Assembly: GCA_934047225.1 (NCBI GenBank)
Contig: OW203997.1
Location: 8,418,417 to 8,482,416 of the forward strand
Direction: 5' to 3'
DNA length: 64,000 bases
From: Ypsolopha sequella
Lineage: Eukaryota; Arthropoda; Insecta; Lepidoptera; Ypsolophidae
Shown: positions 54,936-64,000 of the stretch, in pieces
Layout: the number at the start of each line of letters is the position of its first letter
Position numbering within the stretch: the first letter of the stretch is position 1
Notes under the pieces: model-generated
Told to the model about the DNA's origin: nothing
What the model saw: the letters and a program-made list of their open reading frames with translations, nothing else
Databases searched by the model: none
Translations under genes and position numbers: made by a program

Positions 54936-55049
54936 CTGGTAGGGCTGAAGGTTGGTGTAGTCAAGGAACTGCAGCTGCTTGTCGTGCAAGAACTCCACCG
55001 GCTGAGACTCCGGTGGTAGTGTCAAGTCAGCTGCCAGAGGTGAGAACGT
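54936..55049 (-). CDS. KDM3: KDM3 internal exon (PVEFLHDKQLQFLDY segment)
   Basis: A 114-nt exon (38 codons, phase 0 to 0): acceptor CTCGTTTTCAG, donor CAG|GTGAGC. It reads TFSPLAADLTLPPESQPVEF then LHDKQLQFLDYTNLQPYQ. Joined to the previous exon it gives WPAL-TFSPLA, and WPALTFxxL followed by PVEFxxDxxLxF is a pattern I associate with the N-terminal part of KDM3A/B and JMJD1C. GC-rich third positions suggest constraint in contrast with the intron. Confidence 0.88.
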
Positions 55050-55059
55050 CTGAAAACGA

Positions 55060-55865
55060 GAATAAGTAATACTTGAAATTAAATTTTATTAAAAATCCCG
55101 AGATAAATATTAGATATGACAACGGACGAAGGTAAATTAAAAAAAGAAAACATTTTTAATTCGAATCATAGTTTGTGGAACAAGGTTTTTCGTTGCAGGT
55201 TGCTCTTATTTTGGGCATCAACGGTGGTTGCCGAAGTAACGAATTACATACATAATTGAAATATTTACTTTAATTAAGACCATAATCAATATTGAAAGGC
55301 ACAAAAAGTTGACTCTTGTGAAACTGTGCCATCTACTAAAAAAGCAAGACTAATCAAATCGTTTGCTTCGAACTATATTATGTTTTTAATCGTTTGTGAC
55401 GTAGTTGTGCAATAGTTATGAGATCACAATAAACCACTATTTTCCACCAAAAACACCCACGATTCATCACGCACGCACGACCCTCAACAAACGTCAAAAA
55501 TCGTTGTGAAAATACAGCTAACTCCAGGCAACTTCAAACCATCATGGTATGGACTATGGTGGTTGGTGCTGGGGTGCTGGTTTGACACTTCAATGGTCGG
55601 TCACGAAGTCCGTATGGGTTTATTCGGTTTGTTTACGTAACCGTGATAGCTGAGCGTGGTGAATCTGTTTATTTTGATAACCACACCGAGTATTTTGTGC
55701 AACTGTAACATAATGTGAGACATTGGGACACGAGTGCTTTTCTAGTGAGTTTCGTCATACTCGTAGACCGCACGAGTGTCCCAATGTCTAATTATGTCTA
55801 GTTGCACACAATACTTTATCTACGACGACCATTAAAAACAATTTTACTAAAAATTATAAAAATAA
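55060..55865. other. Intronic sequence, nothing recognised
   Basis: No repeat or exon recognised apart from short microhomology. Confidence 0.3.
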
Positions 55866-55870
55866 CACAA

Positions 55871-55929
55871 GTCATGATATATTGTCGTGATACTCGTCAT
55901 GATATATTGTCGTGATACTCGTCATGATA
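55871..55929. repeat. 25-bp tandem repeat, two units plus a partial
   Basis: GTCATGATATATTGTCGTGA units at 55871 and 55896, third begins GTCATGATAC. Confidence 0.9.
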
Positions 55930-55948
55930 CCTGAACCAATGTTATGTA

Positions 55949-56084
55949 CAGTGCTACAAGGATCTTATGGTGCGTGGATTGGTTGTATCCAAAATCGGAA
56001 CTAACACCGCTACCATACTCTTTGTTTCACAGCTGCGCCCCCCTGTCACTGTCATCCATGCGCCATCAGGTCCTTGTAGCACTG
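55949..56084. mobile_element. Small palindromic MITE, copy 2 of the 392-517 family
   Basis: CAGTGCTACAAGGATCT and AGGTCCTTGTAGCACTG ends; TA on both flanks. Confidence 0.75.
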
Positions 56085-56089
56085 TAGAT

Positions 56090-57025
56090 GCCTGAGACCA
56101 ATCAGAAACAAGAAGAGTAAAGAGGGGGCGTGGCTTAAGGCTGTTAGCCGCCAACGTCCTTGAGTCGACTTGTATCGGTATAAATATGGACAGAAACTAT
56201 ATTGAAATAATGTTCATATTAGCGCGCAATGCATTACGTTGTTGGATCTCCGGATAGCGCAAAATAGACTCTTAAAAATACCTAAAAAAAATATTAAAAA
56301 TTGTAGCTAAAATTTTTCAAAATTAATCAAAGGAACTCATTTTTGTTTTGTGTCATTGATATTATATCGTCAATTTGACTAAGTTTCAATTTGTTTCTTT
56401 ACATACTTAATTAATTAAATCGGACCTTAGTCTTAAATTGGACCCTATTTTGGTATTTATTTTGTTAAATTATAGATAAGTAAAATATTAAATTCTAATC
56501 AATGCACATCATTCATCATTAACATCCGAGTAAAACCCGACCTAAATTGTGGCTTTCTTGGTCACCAGCTGTAAGCCATAATTATAATATAAGCTTGTGA
56601 TTGGTTCTCTAGCGGTGTTTACAACAAATTTGGCCTATCGCAGACCAGAATTGCGGTATTATAATGAAATATTACAACATCGGTCAAACAATGTAGGTCA
56701 CCTTTATTACCTTAATATTTTAATTACCTTTATTATATATGGGAGTAGATGAAATAAACTGTTTGAGAATTTGGTTTACTATATTTTATTATTTCATCGT
56801 TATCTTTGAGAAAAGCACTAAGTATAAATAATGCTTCGACAGAAATCTCCAGTGATATTTTTATCTGCAGATTTGCGTTTGGAAAACCTATAGCTCCATC
56901 TATCGTTTGTTCAGGACACTAGAATAATACCTAGCAGCACCAACTTGAATCCAAGACTGATATGATAACAAAACCTTTCAATTTTTAAAATTATTCAAAC
57001 ATACTTACATTTAAGAATTGAAAAA
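56090..57025. other. Intronic sequence, nothing recognised
   Basis: AT-rich, no exon or shared repeat seen. Confidence 0.3.
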
Positions 57026-57030
57026 CTTAC

Positions 57031-57180
57031 CAGCGCGGGCCATTTGATTTCTTTGCCCTCGAAAGTTTTTGGAGCCCAAACTAAAGTTCTTTCCACTAAA
57101 AAAATACGAAACGTCCTTCGGGAATATACCGCAACCCACTCGCGACGTTGCCAGTCTACGCCATCGTATTCCACTAACAC
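57031..57180 (-). CDS. KDM3: KDM3 N-terminal exon (VLVEYDGVDWQRREW segment)
   Basis: A 150-nt exon (50 codons, phase 0 to 0): acceptor TTTTTTGTTGCAG, donor GCTG|GTAAGT. It reads VLVEYDGVDWQRREWVAVYS, RRTFRIFLVERTLVWAPKTF and EGKEIKWPAL. The VLVEYDxxxWxxREW...VFLVExxLVWA...WPAL pattern is the most specific KDM3 (JHDM2) N-terminal signature I recognise here. KDM3 enzymes remove mono- and dimethyl marks from histone H3 Lys9 in the nucleus; this N-terminal part is non-catalytic. The start codon exon would lie upstream (above 57180) and was not found; it is probably beyond the window. Confidence 0.9.
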
Positions 57181-57764
57181 CTGCAACAAAAAAAAAACAT
57201 TTTTTTAGCAATAAACTACGTAACAAGACAAACTTTTTGTTTTTCTATACAATGTCACATTAAATTGTAACAGCGCCATCTCTTGAAAATTCAGGGTATC
57301 ACGATGTATTCAAACTCACGATGTATTCAAACTTGCTTAAGCAGGAGAAGCGTTGGTAACTAGTGAAGTGGACTTCATGATAAAAGGTTATCCATTTTAT
57401 CCGCTAGGTGGCAGCGGTTGTATTTTACTACCGTCGAAACATTATGACCTCGCCCAAGCAACACATGCTACCGTAAAAAGAGAAGGCAGCGCTGAAAGAG
57501 ATGGCAACAATAACAAATCCATTATCACAAGAAAGAATCGCTTGGTTGACTCGATGCTGTTTGTTATGCAAATAACACAAAAAAACTGCAATAAATTAAC
57601 ATAACAAAATACAGGACTAGTCTTTTGCCCGCGGGCTTCCTACGTGTCTTTGGTGCGTAAATAAGAAACTAAACTGTTTTCCTTTGCAAACTCTAAGAAA
57701 CTTCTTGGAATAAAAAATTGCGTAAAAGGTCACCTTATTAGTCGGTTCTAAAAAAAAACATAAA

Positions 57765-57850
57765 ACATACATAAATATACTCAAGCCTGTCTCCCAGAGG
57801 GGTAGACAGAGACTACAGATTTCCATCTGCTACGATCCTGAGACACGTCA
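57765..57850 (-). pseudogene. LINE ORF 3' end relic (VVSAYPSGRQ family)
   Basis: Minus-strand copy with CCTGTCTCCCAGAGGGGTAG and ATTTCCATCTGCTACGATCC, following the ACATACATAAATATACTC tail. Confidence 0.65.
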
Positions 57851-57869
57851 TATCTCAAGATATAGGTGT

Positions 57870-57965
57870 AACCTTGAGAGTGTCCGAGGCAAAGGGGGTT
57901 AGGCCTATAGACGTACTTCAGGCACAAATACGGACTTTTTACTTTAGGGCATGCATATTCCGTTG
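57870..57965 (-). mobile_element. SINE 3' fragment
   Basis: GACGTACTTCAGGCACAAAT and AGGGCATGCA match the 3' body of the SINE at 58590-58805. Confidence 0.6.
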
Positions 57966-58589
57966 GAACGAAAAAATCTTAGAGGAAAAGTGGGTGTACG
58001 AGTGTTGACTGTTTCAGTGACTCACTCACTCGGAACTGAAAACCCCTTAGAGATATTTGTCGGGACGCTAATGATTTTATATGGGCGTCCCATTTGTAAT
58101 TGAGAAAAACTCAATATGAGATTTTGATGAGAATCGACTATATTTACCTATTCCATTCCCAATAAAATTAGAAAAATGACTCATTTTGAGGATGAAGGAA
58201 GTAAAATCGAAGCTACTCATTACACACACACATTTTCATCAAGTCTCAAATTTTCTTTCTAATCCTATCTGGAATGAAGTAGTATTGGCGGATACAGAGG
58301 GGGGGGGGGGGGCTTGGGGCCATGCCCATCCCCCCTCAACACTCACGAATTCCACACATTTGCCTCGACTTTTCGATTCGGGTGCACTTTTACAAAGGTA
58401 ATAAATGTTTTTTAAGGTAATAAATGTTTTTACCAAATGCACAGTCAAGGTTTAAGGTGCCTAAGAACCTTTTTTTCAATCATACTTACCATCTAATACT
58501 TAGTAAAAAAAAAAAAAAAACGATATATAACGGTCTTCACAGTTCAGCACTTGGTTGTTGTTTATCTTATGTCAGAGAATATAAAGTGT

Positions 58590-58805
58590 GGTGAGCCGTG
58601 AGCCCTATCGGCGTACTTCAGGCACAAATACACGCTAGGGCATGCAAGTTTCCTTACGATATTTTCCTTCACCGTTCACGTTCAGCAAGTGGTAAATAAG
58701 AACAAATACTATGCACATAAATTCTGAAAAACCCATTCATGCATGCCCAACTGGGGATCGACCCTGGATTTCAAGATTGAGAAGCCAGCGTTCTACCCTT
58801 CTTAT
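58590..58805 (-). mobile_element. tRNA-derived SINE, best copy
   Basis: On the minus strand the 5' end has GGGTAGAACGCTGGCTTCTC and the B-box-like GGGTCGATCCCCAG, then AATTTATGTGCATAGTATTT and GTGAACGGTGAAGGAAAATA; the 3' part has ATTTGTGCCTGAAGTACGCC. Promoter boxes lie at tRNA spacing but no tRNA fold closes. Confidence 0.7.
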
Positions 58806-59082
58806 GTTGTGTATGACTTGCAAAAATCTTTATGGAACCGTGCTGGCTGAAAGTGCGAAATCTTAAGCCCAGGTCACGCTAAAAACAAATGAAATATTCG
58901 GAAGGCTTCGGGTTTTAAATGTTACTTATTTTTTTATAGCTGGAAAAATTTCTTAGTTACCATAATATGCTGTCATGTCAATATATCAAAGTTATCTTTC
59001 CATTGTTTCGTTATTAAATACGATTATGTTTTTCAAAGAAAGCAAGTTTTATCACAATAGCTTTCGTTACGCAATACTATTG

Positions 59083-59622
59083 CAGGGGCGGCTCCAGGGG
59101 ATAGGGGGAGGAGGGGGCCATGATTAAAATTTGCCACTTACATTTTTGTGTATTTTGTTCTCAGTGAGCTGTGTATACTCCAGCGTAATATTGGATTTAA
59201 AGATTTGACCTAGTCAACTGAACTGGTTCACTTTTGTAGCAATTTGGTCATTTATTCCATAGTACGATTTTTACGAGGTAAAAACTGAATAATGAATTCA
59301 AAATTATATTAAGAAAATCGAAGTCTCTGATCATAACTTTTTTTCACAATTTTCCCAATATAATCCTTTAAAAATACCTTAAATTAATAGAATTCTCTAT
59401 TCATTAACTATTTTGCAGGCAGTGCGAAAATAATACAAAAAAATTCCAAGTCCAAGTTATTATGTAAGCAAAAAGCGAGGAAGGAAAGCTTCTTGAAAAT
59501 ACAGTCAATGAAAAAACTTCATCGAACTTTCCATTCATACATTGAAACTTTTTAGAACTGAAACAGTTTATGTAAGAAGTGCCCCCCCCCCCCCCCCAAA
59601 TTATATTCTACAGCTACCCCTG
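59083..59622. mobile_element. Non-autonomous hAT-type element, CAGGGGCGGCT termini
   Basis: Left end CAGGGGCGGCTCC and right end AGCTACCCCTG; flanking 8-mers TACTATTG and TACTACTG agree at 7 of 8. The interior has a long C run at 59582-59597 and no transposase. The hAT MITE at 59670 lies 48 bp away. Confidence 0.7.
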
Positions 59623-59669
59623 TACTACTGCAAGCGTCTGCAACAGACATGCACAAAGACAGTGTATGA

Positions 59670-59917
59670 CAGTGGCGTGCACAGAACTGTTTGCTGGAAA
59701 AGCAACCAATTGGTCAAGAACAATGAAAAAATTTAAATATCACTTTAAAAAAAAAAAATTTGTATGACGCCAGGGTAGACAATGTCTACCCTAGAGTGAA
59801 AATATCCTATACAAACTTTTTTTTGCAAAGTGATATATAAATTTTTTCATATTTTTTTTATTGTTGTTCTTGACCAATTGCTTGCTTTTCCAGCAAAAAG
59901 TTCTGTGCACGCCACTG
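59670..59917. mobile_element. hAT-type MITE, CAGTGGCGTGCA termini, copy 2 with perfect 8-bp duplication
   Basis: CAGTGGCGTGCACAGAACT to AGTTCTGTGCACGCCACTG, 248 bp, flanked by identical GTGTATGA (59662-59669 and 59918-59925). Centre GGGTAGACAATGTCTACCC as in copy 1. Confidence 0.93.
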
Positions 59918-60127
59918 GTGTATGATATCATTTCATTAAGGTATTCAGGGTCGGTCTGTAGATCTGCATTCACGTTCACGGTTACAGGCCCGCATTAGTG
60001 GGGGTGCATGCAAAACATTAAGGCGCGGCGAGGTGATGGTATGGTAGGTAGGGCCTCGTACAAAAACTGGATTACACTATGGATTCAAAAAAGAGAAAAA
60101 GAACAGAGAAACTCACGGATATTGGTT

Positions 60128-60590
60128 CCCAAACGTAACCTAACAGAAACCAGCAAAGTGCGAGTCGGACTCACGCACAAAGGGTTCTTTACCGCCATAC
60201 AGTATGATTAGCATTATGGTAAATAACAAAAATATAAGTAGATGCCATAGCTACATCAAGGCGATAAAAACAAGGAGCTAAAATGGTACCACCTCACAAA
60301 CAATTCGGCACCTTCGGAGTATAGAACCCAGTTTTGATTTACTTCAGAATAGATGTACTACAAACTACAATCTGACTAAATTTGAAACTTGTTTGCCGTT
60401 TTTAAGACGAACAAATAACGTTGAAATTTTTTTTATTATTTGGTACAGGGTTTGGGTTTTTTATAATTTCACGGCAAAAAGAGACTATAAATGAAAATTT
60501 CATTTGGCTATACCCCTGTGACAGACGGACGGACGGACAGACAGACAGCGGAGGCCCGCTTGGCACCCTGAATCCTAAAAAGCCAGACCT
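60128..60590 (-). mobile_element. CCGTACC dispersed repeat, degenerate full-length copy
   Basis: Minus-strand: the left end has AAAGTGCGAGTCGGACTCAC, the right end CAGACGGACGGACGGACAGA and a decayed GGGTGCCAAGC start. Confidence 0.6.
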
Positions 60591-60751
60591 GATATCTGCA
60601 CGTAAAAGCCGCGCTCTGAGAAGTGCCAATGTATAACAGTAATAGTAATAATGGGTTATTTTTTTACCTCATACATAAGATGTAAAATGCAAGTGTTGTT
60701 TTTGTCTTACGAACTGTAGTTTATTTAAAGCGATATACGAAATCAATACGG

Positions 60752-61150
60752 GTGTTTCTTTTCTGTGTATTTCATGAAATACACGGAAAATTAAATAAAT
60801 TTCTGGTATATATGCATTTTGACTATATAATCTAGGGGTTTTAAAATTGGAAAACATGTTTTGATAAATTTTTCTCGATAGAAATAATTGTTGGAATGAG
60901 GTCTTCAAACACAGTTTTTTCTCCTCGTTTGACGAATAGGAACCATATATTATACAGAACTCAAACATATTTTATTAGATGTGTTTTAACAATATCTAGA
61001 GATTTGATATTTGAAATTTTGCTAGCTATTTTAGTTTTTTTAATAAAAATATGAAACTAACTTTTTCCCTTTTGCCCTAAATCCGCCCCTCTCGCACTGC
61101 GCGATTTTTCACTTTTAGTGACAGTGACAAAAATAAAATTCGCATAGCCT
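60752..61150 (+). mobile_element. Dispersed repeat with TGTATTTCATGAAATACAC palindrome, copy 3
   Basis: Same family and orientation as 9828-10606 and 25115-25513. Confidence 0.75.
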
Positions 61151-61744
61151 CTCTGAGATCATTGATTTGACAGGAATTGTACTGATTTCCGCAGTAATTT
61201 TTTTTCACCCTTTATACTGCTAGGCACAAGACAAGTAATATAGTCGTCTGACATAGAGCCCTCCAGTCAGTTCCAGTGACCTAGATCTTCAAGTGAAGAC
61301 TGGTGAATGCGGCTCTGCACTAGCCAGAAGTGTGAGGGGCGATGTAAACGGGGTGAGGGGGCGAATGCGAATACATAAGTAGACTGCTGTGTTTGCATGT
61401 TTCTAGGTAAGACGTTCTAGAAGAGGTTGAATTTTTTGTAAAGCTACTTTTGTTCAGATGACGAGATTTTTAAGAATGTTTTAATAAGTATTGCAAGTTG
61501 TTATTGTGATTGTTTATTGCCATAAAATTTGTGCATGATAGCTTCTCGATAAAAACAAAATGTTTTTTGTTTTTTTTTCATTTTTTTCTATTTTCTATTA
61601 TTTGTGTTGAAAAGTAGGTTACGCTAATTAATTAGTCATAAGTTTATATAAATTTTTACTTCATGTCATTCACTATTCAAATGTTTCACTCATTCGACTG
61701 ATGCCGGTCCCAAAGTGGGCCGAAATATACTCCGACTTCCGACT

Positions 61745-61909
61745 GGGCCGACTTCCCATAGTGATTCACTCGGGACTGGAACTGAATTTATATGGGAAGC
61801 CGAAATTTCATTTTGCGAATTTCACAAAAATTGTTACCGATCCAAGATACTCATCACTTACCAAGCCACCAGTATGAATTTGGACGATGATCAAAAAGTC
61901 ACCTTGTAT
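61745..61909. mobile_element. Half copy of the TACAAGGTGACTTTTTGATC MITE
   Basis: Only the centre and right arm remain, ending GATCAAAAAGTCACCTTGTA. Confidence 0.85.
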
Positions 61910-62123
61910 CTCGAAATAATTTGATTGTAATTTTTCTTGTGTTTACAAGTACCAAATTAAATAAAAATTGCGTTCTTACATACTACTTAAGCTTTTATAT
62001 TGTTATACATAGGGATCCTATTTTATACTAGCGGACCCTATTTTCATATCATCTTTTCGTGGGATATCAATTCTTTTTAATTTAAAATAAATATTTGTAT
62101 TTGGCTATTTTAGCTTTTCATTT

Positions 62124-62196
62124 AATTTGATACGTTTAAACGCAAGAAAAATTACAATTAAGGTATTTTTCTTGTGTTTAAAAGTATCAAATTAAA
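62124..62196. repeat. Inverted repeat with TTTAATTTGATACGTTTAAA arms
   Basis: ATTTAATTTGATACGTTTAA pairs with TTTAAAAGTATCAAATTAAAT; a third arm-like piece is at 61930-61965, so an earlier larger palindrome may have been rearranged. Confidence 0.75.
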
Positions 62197-62270
62197 TTCT
62201 TTTTAATACTATTATAATAAAAAGGCAAAAAATGTTCTTATTTCACGTTTATTTATTTAATCCTATGGCT

Positions 62271-62349
62271 TATAAAAGTTTACAAGTCGTTCGTATTGTT
62301 ATTGGAGATACCAATAATAATATGAACGACTTGTAAACTTTTATTTTAA
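62271..62349. repeat. Short hairpin with TAAAAGTTTACAAGTCGTTC arms
   Basis: About 33-bp arms with two or three mismatches around GGAGATACC. Confidence 0.85.
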
Positions 62350-62479
62350 CCATTCAGCTGCGTCTTCTATAAGGATGAACAGGTTCATTTTTAAAAATAA
62401 TCACACTAAAAACTTTATCCTTGTTTATTCCCCTTTATTTTAGTGTGCCCGAAGACCAAATGACATAGGCATGTGTATA

Positions 62480-62710
62480 CATCGTCACGACATGAATCCT
62501 CGAGGTGTTTCTTAATATAGTCTGATACGAACTGTGAATTTCAAATCAAAGTTAACATCCGTACACCCACATTTCACTGATGGCTTCTGGACGTTTAAGC
62601 ATGAGACCGCATATCGGAAACTCTGGACCCGTGACCAGAAACGGGCCAACAAATTACATTTTCGATGTTCCTGTCATGTGGAAGTGGTCTAGATTTTTGA
62701 CAATATTGAC
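62480..62710 (+). repeat. Longest fragment of the CGTCACGACATGAATC repeat
   Basis: CATCGTCACGACATGAATCC, GTACACCCACATTTCACTGA, ACGTTTAAGCATGAGACCGC and GACCAGAAACGGGCCAAC; related to 22640-22772 and 47457-47575. Confidence 0.5.
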
Positions 62711-63128
62711 ATGCCTATGTGAAATAAATCCCAAATTCATACCGTAGATATTTATTAGTCAGTAGAAGAAGTTATTTCTTTCTTTTTGCTATGTTTGTGA
62801 GAGTTTTGTTCAGTATGATAAGTACTTGTGGAGAATATGGTTTCATTGTCTATTCACCTGTCTATTTACGCCCAGTCTATTTCAACCGCGTGCATCGGAT
62901 GAGTCATTACTTATAATAGCTGGTAACTGCAGAGCTCAAGGTTCAGTAACTGGGCCAAGCGAACTTGTTGTAGAGCATACGGAATTCTGACTTAAATATT
63001 TCTGAGATGAAAGAGTCCATCCAGACATTCGAATGTGGCAAAGACGCTCAAAGGGCAAGGACTAAGAAGCTTATCCCATTACAAAGACACGCCAAAAATG
63101 TGACCTTCAATTCTTTACCTTTCAAGTG

Positions 63129-63500
63129 CAATAGAATAGAATAGAATAGAATAGAATATCTGTTTATTTATCTGCCACAATACAATTACATAATAAAAAC
63201 TTAAAACGAGACATTTAACAAAATAAAAAAATAAATAGAGACAGCAACACCTTCATAGATGAAAAAGTTTCAGGAGTAATAAAGATACATAACATAATTT
63301 ATTTTAACGTGCGAATTTCAATAGGGGTTAACACTCCAGTCTGGTTATAAACTTCTTATTTTTGACATAGACAGGGTCGCTGCGAGGGGCACAGGCAAGA
63401 TAAAATCTGCCCAACAATGCCACAAGGCAAGAACTGCAGTAAATGCATAAAATTGCAAGTACTGCCGCGGAAATATATGAAGACCATCTTTTTTCGATGG
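63129..63500 (-). mobile_element. LINE 3' end with (ATTCT) tail
   Basis: Plus-strand AATAGAATAGAATAGAATAG run, then TATCTGTTTATTTATCTGCC, the reverse of a typical LINE terminus; the body up to about 63500 is non-coding. Confidence 0.55.
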
Positions 63501-63689
63501 TAGACGTAACTATATAATCAACTTACTCTCAAATGCAAGCGTACATTTACGACAATCTAAATTCTCATTTCAAATTCAATTTCAAGACGACCATTGCGCT
63601 AAGAAAACGTCATCGTAACAAAAACTTTAAGCCCGTGAGATAAACGTGAAAATTGCCTAGGTCAAGTATTTTAATTCTTTCTAAGTGCT

Positions 63690-63893
63690 CAATTAAATGA
63701 ATGAATGAATGAATTGTTTATTTTTCTAAAAACATTACTTAAAACTATTACAATTTTGCCAAACCACTATCGCGGTTTGTCGGCAAGCTCTTAATTTTAA
63801 TTATATACTATTCACACTATACACAAACACTTTTTGTAGAAGTAGCTAACAAGTAAACAAAGAGAAAAAGAAAAACTATATTATACGACATAT
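63690..63893 (-). mobile_element. 3' UTR and (TTCA) tail of the LINE at the right edge
   Basis: The plus strand starts with AATGAATGAATGAATGAATT, then the AT-rich 3' UTR up to the stop codon at 63894. Confidence 0.7.
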
Positions 63894-64000
63894 TTAAGTC
63901 TTAAATAAAAGTAAGCGCTTGAGTTTATTTTTAAAACTAGATTTCGTTACATTATTAACACAGAAGTCTGTTGGGAAGCTTTTATAAATTTTAGGTAGCA
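63894..64000 (-). CDS. C-terminal end of a CR1/L2-type LINE ORF2, partial
   Basis: Minus strand from the window edge to a TAA at 63894-63896: LPKIYKSFPTDFCVNNVTKS then SFKNKLKRLLLFKT. The pattern LP..........FKxKLKxxLL is the usual extreme C-terminus of CR1/L2/Jockey-like ORF2 proteins. The rest lies beyond the window, so integrity is unknown. Confidence 0.65.
   Translation of the reverse strand, partial: LPKIYKSFPTDFCVNNVTKSSFKNKLKRLLLFKT

Noticed and set aside
58299..58313. Poly-G run, and poly-C run at 59582-59597, as structured G4 elements
   Set aside because: Simple homopolymers, the second inside a hAT-type element; no four-tract arrangement beyond the run itself.
44041..60200. Shared GAGTC-GACTC-type motifs as regulatory sites
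   Set aside because: They are the end motif of the CCGTACC dispersed repeat, not independent sites.

Overview
This is eukaryotic, AT-rich DNA. It is almost certainly from a moth or butterfly (Lepidoptera): the interspersed repeats are of lepidopteran type, including the dispersed repeat that starts with a GGTTCCGTACC-like motif and ends in an ACTCGCACTTGGCCGG-like motif, LINE 3' tails ending in short tandem repeats, tRNA-like SINEs and many palindromic MITEs. The species cannot be named from the sequence.

The backbone is one host gene on the minus strand that runs through the whole window and leaves it at both ends. I read it as KDM3 (JMJD1C/KDM3B type, a JmjC histone H3K9 demethylase), N-terminal half only. 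Exons in transcript order are 57180-57031, 55049-54936, 42247-42032, 32514-32430, 30347-30280, then two weaker candidates 20429-20278 and 3460-3382, then 333-216 and 88-<1. Splice phases join without a break through the first five. The two weak exons fit only as a pair (phase 0 to 2, then 2 to 0), and the last two are joined by a 127-bp intron. The catalytic JmjC domain would lie to the left of the window. The first coding exon was not found and probably lies to the right.

The introns (up to about 17 kb) are filled with transposons. Two carry long intact ORFs, both on the KDM3 strand. (1) A piggyBac-family transposase of 583 aa (13072-11321) keeps its zinc-binding tail but has Asn at the third catalytic Asp position. 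(2) A complete I-like non-LTR retrotransposon (41350-36039) has ORF1 with three zinc knuckles and ORF2 with endonuclease, reverse transcriptase and RNase H, a poly(A) end, and a perfect 15-bp target-site duplication on a palindromic target.

Region by region. 0-13 kb: KDM3 3'-most exons of the window, LINE relics, tandem repeats, dispersed repeats, the piggyBac gene. 13-32 kb: MITEs, a 3 x 173-bp tandem array, a hAT MITE nested in a larger hairpin, SINEs and LINE tails. 32-42 kb: KDM3 exons around the intact retrotransposon. 42-55 kb: hairpin MITEs, a dead mariner and a GC-rich intronic island. 55-64 kb: two KDM3 exons, two more hAT-type elements, SINEs, and at the right edge a CR1/L2-type LINE 3' end. 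I see no bacterial-type operon, CRISPR array or clearly new multi-gene system. The most unusual items are the piggyBac protein with its altered catalytic triad and the intact retrotransposon with its structured 3' tail.
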